DNA of 39,553 nt, from contig DLVV01000383.1 of assembly GCA_003445035.1 (NCBI GenBank), positions 6,083-45,635 on the forward strand. The letters run 5' to 3'. Made by a program: the position numbers and the translations under genes. The DNA comes from Planctomycetaceae bacterium (GTDB lineage: Bacteria; Planctomycetota; Planctomycetia; Planctomycetales; Planctomycetaceae). Shown here piece after piece: positions 9,546-16,998 of this stretch. The notes beneath the pieces are model-generated. The model had not been told where the DNA came from, searched no databases, and saw nothing but the letters and a program-made list of their open reading frames with translations. Positions within the stretch are counted from its first letter, which is position 1, and the number at the start of each line of letters is the position of its first letter.

Positions 9546-10505
9546 TCAGATTCCGAAACTCTCGCAGAGGATCTCGGGGCTGATCTGGCCGAAGGCGTGC
9601 GCCCGGCCCGTGTCGACATTGAAGAAACGCATCATGGCCGGGCTGAACAGGTGAGGGTCGATTTGATAGAAGTCGTGCCCCGCGTTGGCGAAGATTTCCA
9701 GGAACGGTCGGCCGTGGGCATCGGAGGCTGACGAGGGAACACGGGGGCCGATCTCGGCCAACGAGTCGTCGTCGCCGGTGACCCACAACGTGACGGTGCC
9801 TCCGTAGAGAATCGCATCATTGGTTCTGCCGATGCCGGCCAGGTCGTCGGCAGCTACAGGTGGCAGCGGAGCAGAACCGAAGCCCGAGACGATCCGCGAG
9901 ACGTCGAACTCCAATTCGTGCAGCTTGTGCAGCGCCGTCTCGACGCTGCGAGCCACGACCTGGACGGTTCCGGCCTGGCTGGACGTGGGGGCAACCGCCA
10001 GCAAGGTCCGTTGGGTTTCCACTCCGGTCTTTTCGGAGATCGCTTCGAACACCGATTCGTCAGGCAGGCCGCCGCTTTCGATGACTCCCACGCAGGTATC
10101 GGGAGTCTCCGTTCCGCCGATATCCCCGTAGAGTTCCTCCCGGCCGGCAGCCGCCCGCATGGGCCCCGAGCCCATTCCGAAGTAGTCACCGACGCTGATC
10201 TGCCAGCCAGCGTACTGGCTGGCCAGGCAGGCCATCACCGGCGAATCGGTGGCGACCTCAATGGAGGGCCAACCATCTGTCGGCTGCGAGCCACTGGTGA
10301 CGGTGACGCGTCCCCGGTCGGCCAGGCACAGACGCGACAGGTCGAGCCCGGCTTCGAGTCCCCCCGCGACGTCGACGCCCAGGTCGAGCACAATGCCGCC
10401 GTTGCCCAGCGTGTGCGAAGCTCCGCCGAGGTCGTCGATCCGGCCGCGGATCGTCTCGGCCAACCTCCACGCGCGATCGTTGAGCAGTCCGCCGGTGTCG
10501 GTCAC
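9546..10505 (-). CDS. mch: Methenyltetrahydromethanopterin cyclohydrolase
   Basis: The 319-residue product aligns throughout with archaeal and methylotroph Mch, which interconverts methenyl- and formyl-tetrahydromethanopterin. Recognisable stretches are NGGIVLDLGVDVAGG, SPVMACLASQYAGWQISVG, DYFGMGSGPMRA, VAPTSSQAGTVQVVARSVETALHKL and HDFYQIDPHLFSPA. The open frame continues upstream to 11063, but that part lies within the next gene in another frame. The GTG at 10505 gives the usual Mch length and overlaps the upstream stop by four bases (GTGA), indicating translational coupling. Planctomycetes are among the few bacteria with tetrahydromethanopterin-dependent one-carbon enzymes, so this gene agrees with the taxonomic guess. 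Confidence 0.95.
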   Translation of the reverse strand: MTDTGGLLNDRAWRLAETIRGRIDDLGGASHTLGNGGIVLDLGVDVAGGLEAGLDLSRLCLADRGRVTVTSGSQPTDGWPSIEVATDSPVMACLASQYAGWQISVGDYFGMGSGPMRAAAGREELYGDIGGTETPDTCVGVIESGGLPDESVFEAISEKTGVETQRTLLAVAPTSSQAGTVQVVARSVETALHKLHELEFDVSRIVSGFGSAPLPPVAADDLAGIGRTNDAILYGGTVTLWVTGDDDSLAEIGPRVPSSASDAHGRPFLEIFANAGHDFYQIDPHLFSPAMMRFFNVDTGRAHAFGQISPEILCESFGI

Positions 10506-11110
10506 GGCGAAGTGTCCCGATTGGGCGAAGCCGCTCGCTTGGCCTTCGGCTTGGCATCGGTCCTGATGTAGGACGGAAGGCCGCGTGGCTGGAATCTCAT
10601 TCGGATCGGTCCCTGGCAGCACTCGCACCGCTTGATCTCGTACATCGGGATCGAGCAGATGTCGCACCAGTAGTCGAAGTACCGCCTGACGGGTTTCTTC
10701 TGGCGTTTGTCCGTGCGGTCGATGGTGAAGACCATCAGCACCTGGAGGTAGGGGATGCCGCGGCGGCGGTAACCGACCAGTTGGACGGGACGGTTTCTCA
10801 GCCTCTTGTCCTGGTAAAATGCCCGCCCGCGCCAATCCGGGACGATCGGGATCAGTTCGCCGTCGGAGGTTTCGAGCACCACCTGCTTGGCGAATTCGTC
10901 GGTGCTTTTGACCCCACGTCGTTTCAGCGCGTCGCTGAGCATCACGACCCGGCCGGCGAACAGCTCTCTCTTTATCCCCCGCGGCGGCTTGCTCACCGTC
11001 TTCTTGGCGGCCGGTTTTTCTGCCGGTTTCGCCGGTTGGGCCGCGGTGGCGGCCGCGCCGCAAAGTCCGAGGACGAGGGGCACAAGGAGGATGCGGGCCG
11101 GATGGATCAC
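10502..11110 (-). CDS. Secreted protein with Cys-rich zinc-ribbon-like motif
   Basis: I do not recognise a named family. The GTG at 11110 is preferred: it directly follows the previous gene, whose last codons supply a CGGAG ribosome binding site, and it places a clear signal peptide at the N-terminus (ILLVPLVLGLCGAAATAAQ). An ATG at 11134 in the same frame is the alternative. After a Lys/Ala/Pro-rich linker comes a folded part with FAGRVVMLSDALKRRG and QLVGYRRRGIPYLQVL. A metal site follows: CDIC then CECC (W-C-D-I-C-S, about 14 residues, C-E-C-C-Q-G-P). The C-terminus is a basic tail. The protein is about 202 residues long and is probably exported or membrane-anchored. Its stop overlaps the mch start. 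Confidence 0.8.
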   Translation of the reverse strand: MIHPARILLVPLVLGLCGAAATAAQPAKPAEKPAAKKTVSKPPRGIKRELFAGRVVMLSDALKRRGVKSTDEFAKQVVLETSDGELIPIVPDWRGRAFYQDKRLRNRPVQLVGYRRRGIPYLQVLMVFTIDRTDKRQKKPVRRYFDYWCDICSIPMYEIKRCECCQGPIRMRFQPRGLPSYIRTDAKPKAKRAASPNRDTSP

Positions 11111-11114
11111 GAGC

Positions 11115-11816
11115 CTACTCCGGAGAACGACCAATCGCGATGAATTTCAGGTTGACGACAGCCTTGGCCTTGGATTTCGTCTTGGCGGGTGCCGGGACGT
11201 TGAGAATCCAGAAGCCATGGTCCTCATCATGAGTCACAGCAGCAGTCTTGATCGGCTTCTTTCCGCCGGGCACCATCGAGAAGATGGCCGGGTGTGTTGC
11301 GCCGGCCGACTTGGCACTTTTTGACGACAGGTCTTCAAAACCGAAGATCGGCTTGGGGTCCTGGTCGATCTTGGCGGGCAATGCGAGCAGGAAGTCGGCC
11401 AACTCGCTGGTTCCCACGTGGTTGCCGTCCTCGGGTTGCTGGCCGTATCGCAGCGTGTACACGCCGGGTTTGAGTTCCTGGCCACGGAAATCCGTGTAGC
11501 CGGTCTTGGTGTGGACCTGAAGCAGTCCGACGAGTTGTCCGGCGGTGAAGGGGTACTTGACCGAGAGGGTTGGCTTGAACTTGTCACGGATCGGCACGTC
11601 CTTGACCAGCCAGACACTGCAGACGGGACCCTTGGGGCTGGCGATCTGGTATCCGGCCTTATCGATCAGGCCAGCGATCTTGCCGCCGACGCCCTTGGGC
11701 AACGCCTTGGTGCGGCCGAGCTTGTGGGTCGGGGCGGCGGCTGTGGCCAGCAGGATCCCCGAGGAGATCAGAACGGCGGCGGGGACGAGTACGGCGGACA
11801 GGATGGGGCGTTTCAT
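11115..11816 (-). CDS. Secreted protein of unknown function, first gene of the mch operon
   Basis: The ATG at 11816 is chosen because AGGAG lies 8-9 bases upstream and a signal peptide follows directly (MKRPILSAVLVPAAVLISSG, then LATAAAPTHK). The product has 233 residues. The mature part includes GPVCSVWLVKDVPI, GQLVGLLQVHTKTGYTDFRG, LKPGVYTLRYGQQPEDGNHVG and a C-terminal strand-rich end; it looks like a small exported beta-domain, a type frequent in planctomycetes, but I cannot name the family. One short linker is rich in Lys and Ala (APAKTKSKAKAV). It stops four bases before the next gene, so the two are co-transcribed with mch and the ATP-grasp gene. Confidence 0.8.
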   Translation of the reverse strand: MKRPILSAVLVPAAVLISSGILLATAAAPTHKLGRTKALPKGVGGKIAGLIDKAGYQIASPKGPVCSVWLVKDVPIRDKFKPTLSVKYPFTAGQLVGLLQVHTKTGYTDFRGQELKPGVYTLRYGQQPEDGNHVGTSELADFLLALPAKIDQDPKPIFGFEDLSSKSAKSAGATHPAIFSMVPGGKKPIKTAAVTHDEDHGFWILNVPAPAKTKSKAKAVVNLKFIAIGRSPE

Positions 11817-11895
11817 CTGGTGAGGCTCCTGTGGGCAGCGGCAGGATCGGCGAAATGGATGTCCGTTGGAGGTTGAGATCCGAACGACCACTGCC

Positions 11896-11924
11896 ATTGT
11901 AGTCTCTCGCCGGGCGGGAGTCAT
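11896..11924 (-). promoter_or_regulatory. Candidate promoter of the mch operon
   Basis: On the minus strand ATGACT (11924-11919), 17 bases, TACAAT (11901-11896). The -10 box differs from consensus at one base. The start of transcription would be near 11889, about 73 bases upstream of the first gene. Confidence 0.5.
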
Positions 11925-11932
11925 TGGCGACC

Positions 11933-11949
11933 GGTGATCATTGATCACC
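11933..11949. promoter_or_regulatory. 17-base perfect palindrome upstream of the mch-operon promoter
   Basis: GGTGATCA-T-TGATCACC (11933-11940 and 11942-11949) lies 8 bases upstream of the candidate -35 box, the position expected for an activator site. A partly related half-site, TGGTCATCA, follows at 11954-11962. No regulator gene is adjacent. Confidence 0.45.
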
Positions 11950-11977
11950 AGGCTGGTCATCAGTGAGACAAATCAGA

Positions 11978-12017
11978 AACAGGCGGGATTCGGCGACCGG
12001 GCCGAATCCCGCCTGTT
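11978..12017 (-). terminator. Intrinsic terminator-like hairpin after the DUF1326 gene
   Basis: A perfect 17-base inverted repeat (11978-11994 and 12001-12017, arms AACAGGCGGGATTCGGC) with a six-base loop lies 17 bases after the DUF1326 stop. On the minus strand it is followed by TTTCTGATTTG, a short and interrupted T run, so it may act as a terminator or as an mRNA 3'-end stabiliser. Confidence 0.7.
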
Positions 12018-12034
12018 GTTCCATTCCGAGTCGC

Positions 12035-12700
12035 TTAGCGACGGAAAGTTGCCAGGAATGCGCTGCGGGTGCCGAAGTCGGTGAACCGCCGATTCAGGCT
12101 CTTGCCCTGGTAGGAGACCTTGAGGCTGAAGGCGGGACTGAAGTTCTCGACCTTGGTCAACGGCAGGTAGTAGACCACCTCGTTGGTGCAGACGCAGTCG
12201 CTCTTCTTCAGGGCCCGGGTCTTGATCTCGGCGACGTTGCCGGCCTTGAACTGGGCCTGCTTGGTCAGGTGATTGTTCTTCAACTCGATCGGAGCGCGGC
12301 GGACCTTGACCACGTGCTTGGTGTAGATCTTGGCGGTGTCCTTGACGAAATCGACCAGCGCGGCGAACTGTTCCGGAGTGGCCTTCTGATCGACCAGGAT
12401 CACGGCGTTCATCTTGCCGGCCCGCAGTGGGAAGATTCCGTCGTACCCGATGGTGTTCTCGGCCGTGACGATCACGGCGGCACCAAGTCCGTCGACGTTG
12501 ACACCGTTCCACTGGCCCTTGTCGACCTTCCAGGCCATCAGCGCTTCTTTGCCGGCCAAGCCCATCTCGGCGTTGGCGAAGCAGGGGCCGGTGTAGACAT
12601 TGCAGGTGCGGGCTTCGATGTATTCGCCCGAGATGTTTGCGGCCAGTCCGTTGGTTGCAAACACGAAGAGCAGGGCGAGGGTCAGGCTGAGTTGACGCAT
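12035..12700 (-). CDS. DUF1326 domain secreted protein
   Basis: The 221-residue product starts at the ATG 12700, preceded by GGAGGATC, and has a signal peptide (MRQLSLTLALLFVFATNGLA). The mature part begins with SGEYIEARTCNVYTGPCFAN, the signature of the DUF1326 family, with Cys at 33 and 40, and continues GLAGKEALMAWKV, GQWNGVNVDGLGAAVIV. A second pair of cysteines (CVC) occurs near residue 170. The cysteine pairs could bind a metal ion or form disulfides outside the cytoplasm, but the function of the family is not known to me. The gene stands alone, with its own promoter and a strong hairpin behind it. Confidence 0.85.
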   Translation of the reverse strand: MRQLSLTLALLFVFATNGLAANISGEYIEARTCNVYTGPCFANAEMGLAGKEALMAWKVDKGQWNGVNVDGLGAAVIVTAENTIGYDGIFPLRAGKMNAVILVDQKATPEQFAALVDFVKDTAKIYTKHVVKVRRAPIELKNNHLTKQAQFKAGNVAEIKTRALKKSDCVCTNEVVYYLPLTKVENFSPAFSLKVSYQGKSLNRRFTDFGTRSAFLATFRR

Positions 12701-12740
12701 GTCCGAGATCCTCCAGAACACCTTGTTTCAGGCAGATAGG

Positions 12741-12759
12741 TCGTGAATCGGTTTCACGA
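12741..12759. promoter_or_regulatory. Inverted repeat at the transcription start of the DUF1326 gene
   Basis: TCGTGAA-TCGGT-TTCACGA (arms 12741-12747 and 12753-12759) touches the -10 box of the candidate promoter and covers the expected start of transcription, where a repressor would bind. No regulator gene is next to it. Confidence 0.4.
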
Positions 12760-12787
12760 TTCTCCCACGGGTCGTCGACCTCGTCAA
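12759..12787 (-). promoter_or_regulatory. Candidate promoter of the DUF1326 gene
   Basis: On the minus strand TTGACG (12787-12782), 17 bases, GAGAAT (12764-12759). Transcription would start near 12752, about 50 bases upstream of the ATG at 12700. Confidence 0.45.
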
Positions 12788-12859
12788 CGTGATGCCGGGG
12801 AAAAACAGGATCCGCGTCCAGTCCCACCATCGGAGGCCAACAGACAACCGGAACGAAAA

Positions 12860-12895
12860 CGCCCCGCCGAACCCCCTGTGGGGTCCGGCGGGGCG
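12860..12895 (-). terminator. Intrinsic terminator of the molybdenum-hydroxylase operon
   Basis: A G+C-rich hairpin with 16-base arms (12860-12875 and 12880-12895, one G-T pair) is followed on the minus strand by TTTTCGTT. It lies 28 bases after the stop of the Cys-rich small protein, the last gene of the operon. Confidence 0.8.
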
Positions 12896-12923
12896 AGAGT
12901 TTTCGTGTCCCTGGCCTTCGGGC

Positions 12924-13142
12924 CTAGGTGGCCTCGTAGCAGCTGCGGGTGGAATCCGTGCAGTGCTCCGCATCGCAGAGGCGATCATCGGGCCCGAAGA
13001 TCGTCTGGGTCTTGCCGCACCAGAAGTTTCCATCTCCGGTGGCCTTTTCGCCGGGCGGCATTCCGGCGTTGGTGTAAAGCCCCTTGGAAAGGAGCTGTCG
13101 GCACCGGGTGGCGGTGTTGATTACTTGGAGTTCTTCGGACAT
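12924..13142 (-). CDS. Small Cys-rich protein of the xanthine-dehydrogenase-like operon
   Basis: This 72-residue protein has no family I can name. It contains five cysteines (14, 42, 56, 61, 68), four of them in the last 31 residues in the arrangement WCGKTQTIFGPDD, LCDAEHC and SCYE. There is no signal peptide. The ATG at 13142 begins three bases after the stop of the FAD-subunit gene, and the operon terminator follows, so it is certainly co-transcribed with the three hydroxylase subunits. The cysteine pattern could bind a metal or an Fe-S cluster; a role as electron carrier or assembly factor for the hydroxylase is only a guess. Confidence 0.8.
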   Translation of the reverse strand: MSEELQVINTATRCRQLLSKGLYTNAGMPPGEKATGDGNFWCGKTQTIFGPDDRLCDAEHCTDSTRSCYEAT

Positions 13143-13145
13143 GGA

Positions 13146-14141
13146 TTACAGAGCTCCTTCCAGCATGTCGGCCGCCGAGAGCACGGCTCGTTTGACGGCC
13201 GTCTTGGCCAGTTGCACCTTGTAGGCGTTGTCCCTGAGCGGGGTGGCCTGTGCGACAGCGATCTCACCGGCCCGGCCGGCGGAGACCTCGTCGACCGGCT
13301 GGCCGATCAGGCTCTGGGCAGCTTCGTGCGCGGCCCACGGCATCGGGGCGACGTGCCCCATCACGATACTCGCTTCGCGAACGACTCCGCCGTCGAGGTC
13401 GATGGTGGCGGCTGCGGTGGCCAGTGGCCAGTCGAGCCCTTCCATCTGCAGGACCTCGTAGGTCGAGCTAACCCGTCCGGCAGTTGCCGGCAGGCGGACG
13501 TGAGAGATCAACTGGCCGGGCTTGAGCACCGAGACACCCTGGCTTTCGACCTTGGGCGTCACGAAGAAGTGCTCCAGCGGCAGCCATTCTGACGAACCGG
13601 CGTCAGGGCCGATCACTCGCACGTCAGCTCCCCAAGCGATCAGTGCCGGAGCAAACCTCGCGGCACTGACGAACTTGGCCGGTCCCTGGTTGCCCAGGAT
13701 GGCGTGGTAACGGTTGTCACCGGCCGCGACCAGCGAGTCTCCGTTCTCGAGTGCCAACAGGCCGTAACCGTTGCGGTAGAACCAGCAGTTGGGCAGGTGA
13801 CAGAGGTCGCCACCGAGTGTTCCCATTTGCTGGATCTGGATCGCACGGACGCCGTCGACGACGTCACCCAGCGACCGGTAATCGGCCAGCAGAGGACTCT
13901 CGGAGATCTCCTCCAGCGTCGTCAGCGCCCCGATGACAACACCGTCGCCGTCGGCGGCGATGCCCTGCATCGATTCGACCTGCTTGATATCGACCACGCG
14001 TTGCGGGGCTTGAAGATCTTCCTGCAGCAGTGCGATCAGATCGGTGCCCCCGGCCAGCACGGCCGTGTTGGCGTCATGGTCATTGAGCAGATCCAGAGCT
14101 TCGCTCTCGTTCTGCGGTCGTGCGTATTCAAAAGGTCTCAT
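13146..14141 (-). CDS. FAD-binding subunit of a xanthine dehydrogenase-like molybdenum hydroxylase (CoxM type)
   Basis: The 331-residue protein starts MRPFEYARPQNESEALDLL, with the FAD pyrophosphate motif VLAGGTDLIALL (about 31-42) and the second FAD motif GTLGGDL (about 107-113), followed by CHLPNCWFYRNG. The C-terminal CO-dehydrogenase flavoprotein domain includes the FVSAARFAPALIAWGADVRV region and a Gly/Ala-rich end. Such subunits pass electrons from the Fe-S subunit to NAD or another acceptor. Its ATG overlaps the stop of the molybdenum-subunit gene by four bases (ATGA). The substrate of the complex cannot be told from the sequence. Confidence 0.92.
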   Translation of the reverse strand: MRPFEYARPQNESEALDLLNDHDANTAVLAGGTDLIALLQEDLQAPQRVVDIKQVESMQGIAADGDGVVIGALTTLEEISESPLLADYRSLGDVVDGVRAIQIQQMGTLGGDLCHLPNCWFYRNGYGLLALENGDSLVAAGDNRYHAILGNQGPAKFVSAARFAPALIAWGADVRVIGPDAGSSEWLPLEHFFVTPKVESQGVSVLKPGQLISHVRLPATAGRVSSTYEVLQMEGLDWPLATAAATIDLDGGVVREASIVMGHVAPMPWAAHEAAQSLIGQPVDEVSAGRAGEIAVAQATPLRDNAYKVQLAKTAVKRAVLSAADMLEGAL

Positions 14142-16279
14142 GCTTGACCTCCTTTCAGAGCCTCGAGGACTCGCTGGGGAGTCAGTGGCTGGACAGGGAC
14201 GCGGACGCCGGTCGCGTTGGCGACGGCGTTGGAAATCGCGGCCCCGGTGGAGATGACCGGGGGTTCTCCCAGTCCCACCACGCCCCGCTCGTACTCGCTG
14301 TCGGGCTGGTACATGTGAACCATCAGTTTCCCGATGTCACCGATCCGCGGCAGCTTGTAGTTCTCCAGGTCGGCATTGATGAACCGCCCGGTGCGGTTGT
14401 CCATCACGCGTTCCTCGGAGAGGGCGTAGGCGATGCCCATGATCAGGCCGCCATAGACCTGGCTGCGAGCGGTCAACTCGTCGATGATCAGTCCACAGTC
14501 CTGGACGGCCACCAACTCGTTGATCCGGACGATTCCGGTTTCGATATCGACCGAAACGTCGGCCATCTGGACGCCGGCGACGCCCTGGGACGTCAGTCCG
14601 TCGTTCTTGGGTCCCTGTCCCTGGACTTCCAGGGGCATCGGGCCCAGCAGGCCACAGGCCTGTTTCCAGGTGCAGACCGACTTGCCGGCCGAGAGGATCT
14701 TGCCCCCCTTGGCCGAGAGCGAGTCGGCTTTCACCTTGTACTTGGCGGCGACCAGGTCGTAGATCTTCCACAGCGCCTCGAGTCCGGCACGCCGGTGCGG
14801 TCCGGAGACGCCGCCGACGGTGATCGAGCCGCCCGACGGGTTGGCCTTCGGGTAACTGTTGTTCCCGAGATTGACCTTCACGTCGTTGATTCCCAGTCCG
14901 AAAGTTTCGGCGAGGGTGATCGCGATCACGGTGCGGGTGCCGGTGCCCAGGTCCTGGCTGCCCAGGAAGGTTTCGACCGCCCCATCGGGGTGCACCTTGA
15001 CGGTACAGGTCGTGGCCCCGGCCCGGCCGCCCCAGCGGTGCAGGGCCATGCCCAGCCCCCGCTTGACCGACTTGCCGCCGCCCTTGCCATGGGCGTGCCA
15101 CTTGGCCTTCCAGTCGATCAGCTTCGCACCGATCTTCATCTCCTCGGCGTAGACATCCGGCTTGGGTGTCTTGTCGAGGTTCTTCATGAAGATGTCGTAG
15201 CTGTTGGCTCCCATCTTCGCCGCCAGGTCGTCGATCACCGTGTCGGTGACCGCACACAACTGCGGGTGCGGGGGAGCTCGCCAGGCCCGGTTCGGTCCGG
15301 TGTTGGTCGAGATTCCCGTTGCCTTGCGGTTGCGGTTGGGAATTCCGTCGAAGCAGTAGGGAAGTTGCCCGAGAGAAATCGTCGAGCCGGCAATCCCGCT
15401 GGTGCCCCAGTGGTGGCTGTCCCAGACGGTGATGTTGCCTTCGGCATCGGCCGCGATCGTGACTTCGGCGAACCCGCTCGGGCGGGTCCCCCCGATCTTC
15501 AACTCGGTGGCCCGGTCGAGCATCAGTCGGACCGGCTTGCCGGCCTTCTTGGACAACTGGGCACAGGCCACGCCCCACTCATCGGCCGCGAACTTCGACC
15601 CGAACCCGCCACCGATGTAGTTGCAGGTGATCGAGACGTTGCTGGCGTCGATTCCCAGCGGGCCGGCGAACTGGCCGCCGGTGCCCGAGACGTTCTGGGT
15701 CGAGAGGTGGACATTGAGCTTGTCGTCACCGTCCCACTCGCAGTGTGACCCGTGCGTTTCCAGGCACATGTGCGAGATGGTGGTGATGCCGTAGTAGCCC
15801 TTATGGACATGCTTGGCGGCCTTCAGGGCCGCTGCCACATCGCCCTTCTTGTTGTCACCAAGCGGCTTGGTCCGCTTGCCGGTCGTGGCCCCGGGCAGGT
15901 CCTCTTCGTCGACCCAGTGGGGCTTGGCTTCGTAGGCGACCTTGATCGCCCGCACACCATCTTCGGCCTGCTCGGGCGTGTCGGCGGCGACCGCAGCGAC
16001 GATCGTGCCGTCCCAGCGGACTTCCTTGCCGGCACCGTTGAAGACGTGCACGGCTCGGACGCCGGGAGTCTTTTCGGCGTCGGCGGTGTCAATGCTCTTG
16101 ACCACCGCAGCACCGCCCTTGAACGTCAACAGCCGCGCGAACAGCGTGCCGGCGGTGTTGATGTCGGCGGCGTACTTGGCGTGGCCGGAGGCCTTTTCGA
16201 CGCCATCGATCCGCTGGTGGTCACCCCCGATCAGGGTGTTGTCCGTACGTTTTTTCCAGGCAACTTTGCGTTCTGCCAT
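14138..16279 (-). CDS. Molybdopterin-binding subunit of a xanthine dehydrogenase-like hydroxylase (CoxL type)
   Basis: The 713-residue protein has the N-terminal aldehyde oxidase/xanthine dehydrogenase a/b hammerhead (RIDGVEKASGHAKYAADI) and the molybdopterin-binding region with GGGFGSKFAADEW, SQDLGTGTRT and GGSITVGGVSG. The catalytic Glu that attacks with molybdenum is present as E672 in GLGEPP, so the enzyme is expected to be active. The AYRCSFR loop of true CO dehydrogenases is absent (NRAWRAPPHPQ is found), so it is not a carbon monoxide dehydrogenase. It starts three bases after the stop of the Fe-S-subunit gene. It lacks a signal of its own and could be carried out of the cytoplasm with the twin-arginine Fe-S subunit. 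Confidence 0.93.
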   Translation of the reverse strand: MAERKVAWKKRTDNTLIGGDHQRIDGVEKASGHAKYAADINTAGTLFARLLTFKGGAAVVKSIDTADAEKTPGVRAVHVFNGAGKEVRWDGTIVAAVAADTPEQAEDGVRAIKVAYEAKPHWVDEEDLPGATTGKRTKPLGDNKKGDVAAALKAAKHVHKGYYGITTISHMCLETHGSHCEWDGDDKLNVHLSTQNVSGTGGQFAGPLGIDASNVSITCNYIGGGFGSKFAADEWGVACAQLSKKAGKPVRLMLDRATELKIGGTRPSGFAEVTIAADAEGNITVWDSHHWGTSGIAGSTISLGQLPYCFDGIPNRNRKATGISTNTGPNRAWRAPPHPQLCAVTDTVIDDLAAKMGANSYDIFMKNLDKTPKPDVYAEEMKIGAKLIDWKAKWHAHGKGGGKSVKRGLGMALHRWGGRAGATTCTVKVHPDGAVETFLGSQDLGTGTRTVIAITLAETFGLGINDVKVNLGNNSYPKANPSGGSITVGGVSGPHRRAGLEALWKIYDLVAAKYKVKADSLSAKGGKILSAGKSVCTWKQACGLLGPMPLEVQGQGPKNDGLTSQGVAGVQMADVSVDIETGIVRINELVAVQDCGLIIDELTARSQVYGGLIMGIAYALSEERVMDNRTGRFINADLENYKLPRIGDIGKLMVHMYQPDSEYERGVVGLGEPPVISTGAAISNAVANATGVRVPVQPLTPQRVLEALKGGQA

Positions 16280-16282
16280 GGC

Positions 16283-16906
16283 TCACTTGCCCCCTTTCGA
16301 GATCTCCAGAGCACATGCCGTGATGCCCTGGTAGGTACCGCAGCGGCAGATGTTGCCGCCCAGCCCCTTCTGAATGTCGGCGAGAGACGCCTTGGGGTTC
16401 TTGTCGAGGAAAGCCCGGGTGGCGACCACGAAGCCGGGAGTGCAGAAGCCGCACTGCATCGCATCGTGCTTGACGAATCCGGCGACAACCGCGTCGACCT
16501 TCTCGCCTCGTCGCAACGATTCGACCGTGCGAATCTTCTTGCCCTCGCATTCGATCGCCAGCCGACTGCCCGCCAGGACCGTCTTGCCGTCGATCAACAC
16601 CGTGTCGGCGCCGTCGGCGGACCGTTCGTCCACCTCCTTGCAGCCGGTCAGGTTCAGGTTGTTCCGCAGGACGTGCAACAACGTCACCCGCGGCTCGACC
16701 TTGACCGTGTGATCCTTGCCGTTGACGTTCAACGTCACGTTCTGGGCTGCCGCGGCGAAGACGTTGGTCTTCAGGTTTGCGGCTGCCGCTTCCTCGGAAC
16801 CCTGCGTGGCCATCGCCGTGGCGGTGGCGGCCGCAGCCGATCCCTTCAGGAAGTCGCGACGATTGAAGCCAGGCCCGCTGCGATTTTGATCGTCTCGGTC
16901 CCGCAT
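16283..16906 (-). CDS. Iron-sulfur subunit of the xanthine dehydrogenase-like hydroxylase, plant-type 2Fe-2S ligands lost
   Basis: The ATG at 16906 has GGAG ten bases upstream and gives 207 residues; frames starting further out read into an unlikely basic extension. A twin-arginine signal, NRRDFLKG (R16-R17), precedes an Ala-rich hydrophobic stretch. The C-terminal [2Fe-2S]-binding domain is intact: C152-x2-C155 and C187-x-C189 in QCGFCTPG and NICRCGTYQG. The N-terminal plant-ferredoxin-type domain is recognisable (TLLHVLRNNLNLTGCKEV, then DTVLIDGK) but the four cluster ligands are Asp93, Asp98, Asp101 and Gly113 where the family has Cys. The frame is open and the operon intact, so the protein is probably made with a single cluster. 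This would break the usual electron path unless the protein works differently. Confidence 0.9.
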   Translation of the reverse strand: MRDRDDQNRSGPGFNRRDFLKGSAAAATATAMATQGSEEAAAANLKTNVFAAAAQNVTLNVNGKDHTVKVEPRVTLLHVLRNNLNLTGCKEVDERSADGADTVLIDGKTVLAGSRLAIECEGKKIRTVESLRRGEKVDAVVAGFVKHDAMQCGFCTPGFVVATRAFLDKNPKASLADIQKGLGGNICRCGTYQGITACALEISKGGK

Positions 16907-16998
16907 GGACTTCAGTCTCCTCATGATGTGTCTAACTGCGGACTCGCCTCCGAGCCTCCCGACAGTGCCACGCATCCTACCGGCGGCGATCCGGGTTC

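Noticed and set aside
10506..11063. N-terminal extension of the mch frame
   Set aside because: The extension reads through the zinc-ribbon gene in another frame, is Arg-rich without structure, and lies outside the Mch family length.
14120..15748. Open frame of 542 residues on the plus strand
   Set aside because: It lies wholly antisense to the molybdenum- and FAD-subunit genes, which have clear family motifs. Its translation shows no family wording; it is the kind of long shadow frame common in high-G+C DNA.
14138..16906. Operon as aerobic carbon monoxide dehydrogenase (coxMSL)
   Set aside because: The AYRCSFR active-site loop of CoxL is missing and the gene order differs; only the wider xanthine dehydrogenase family is supported.
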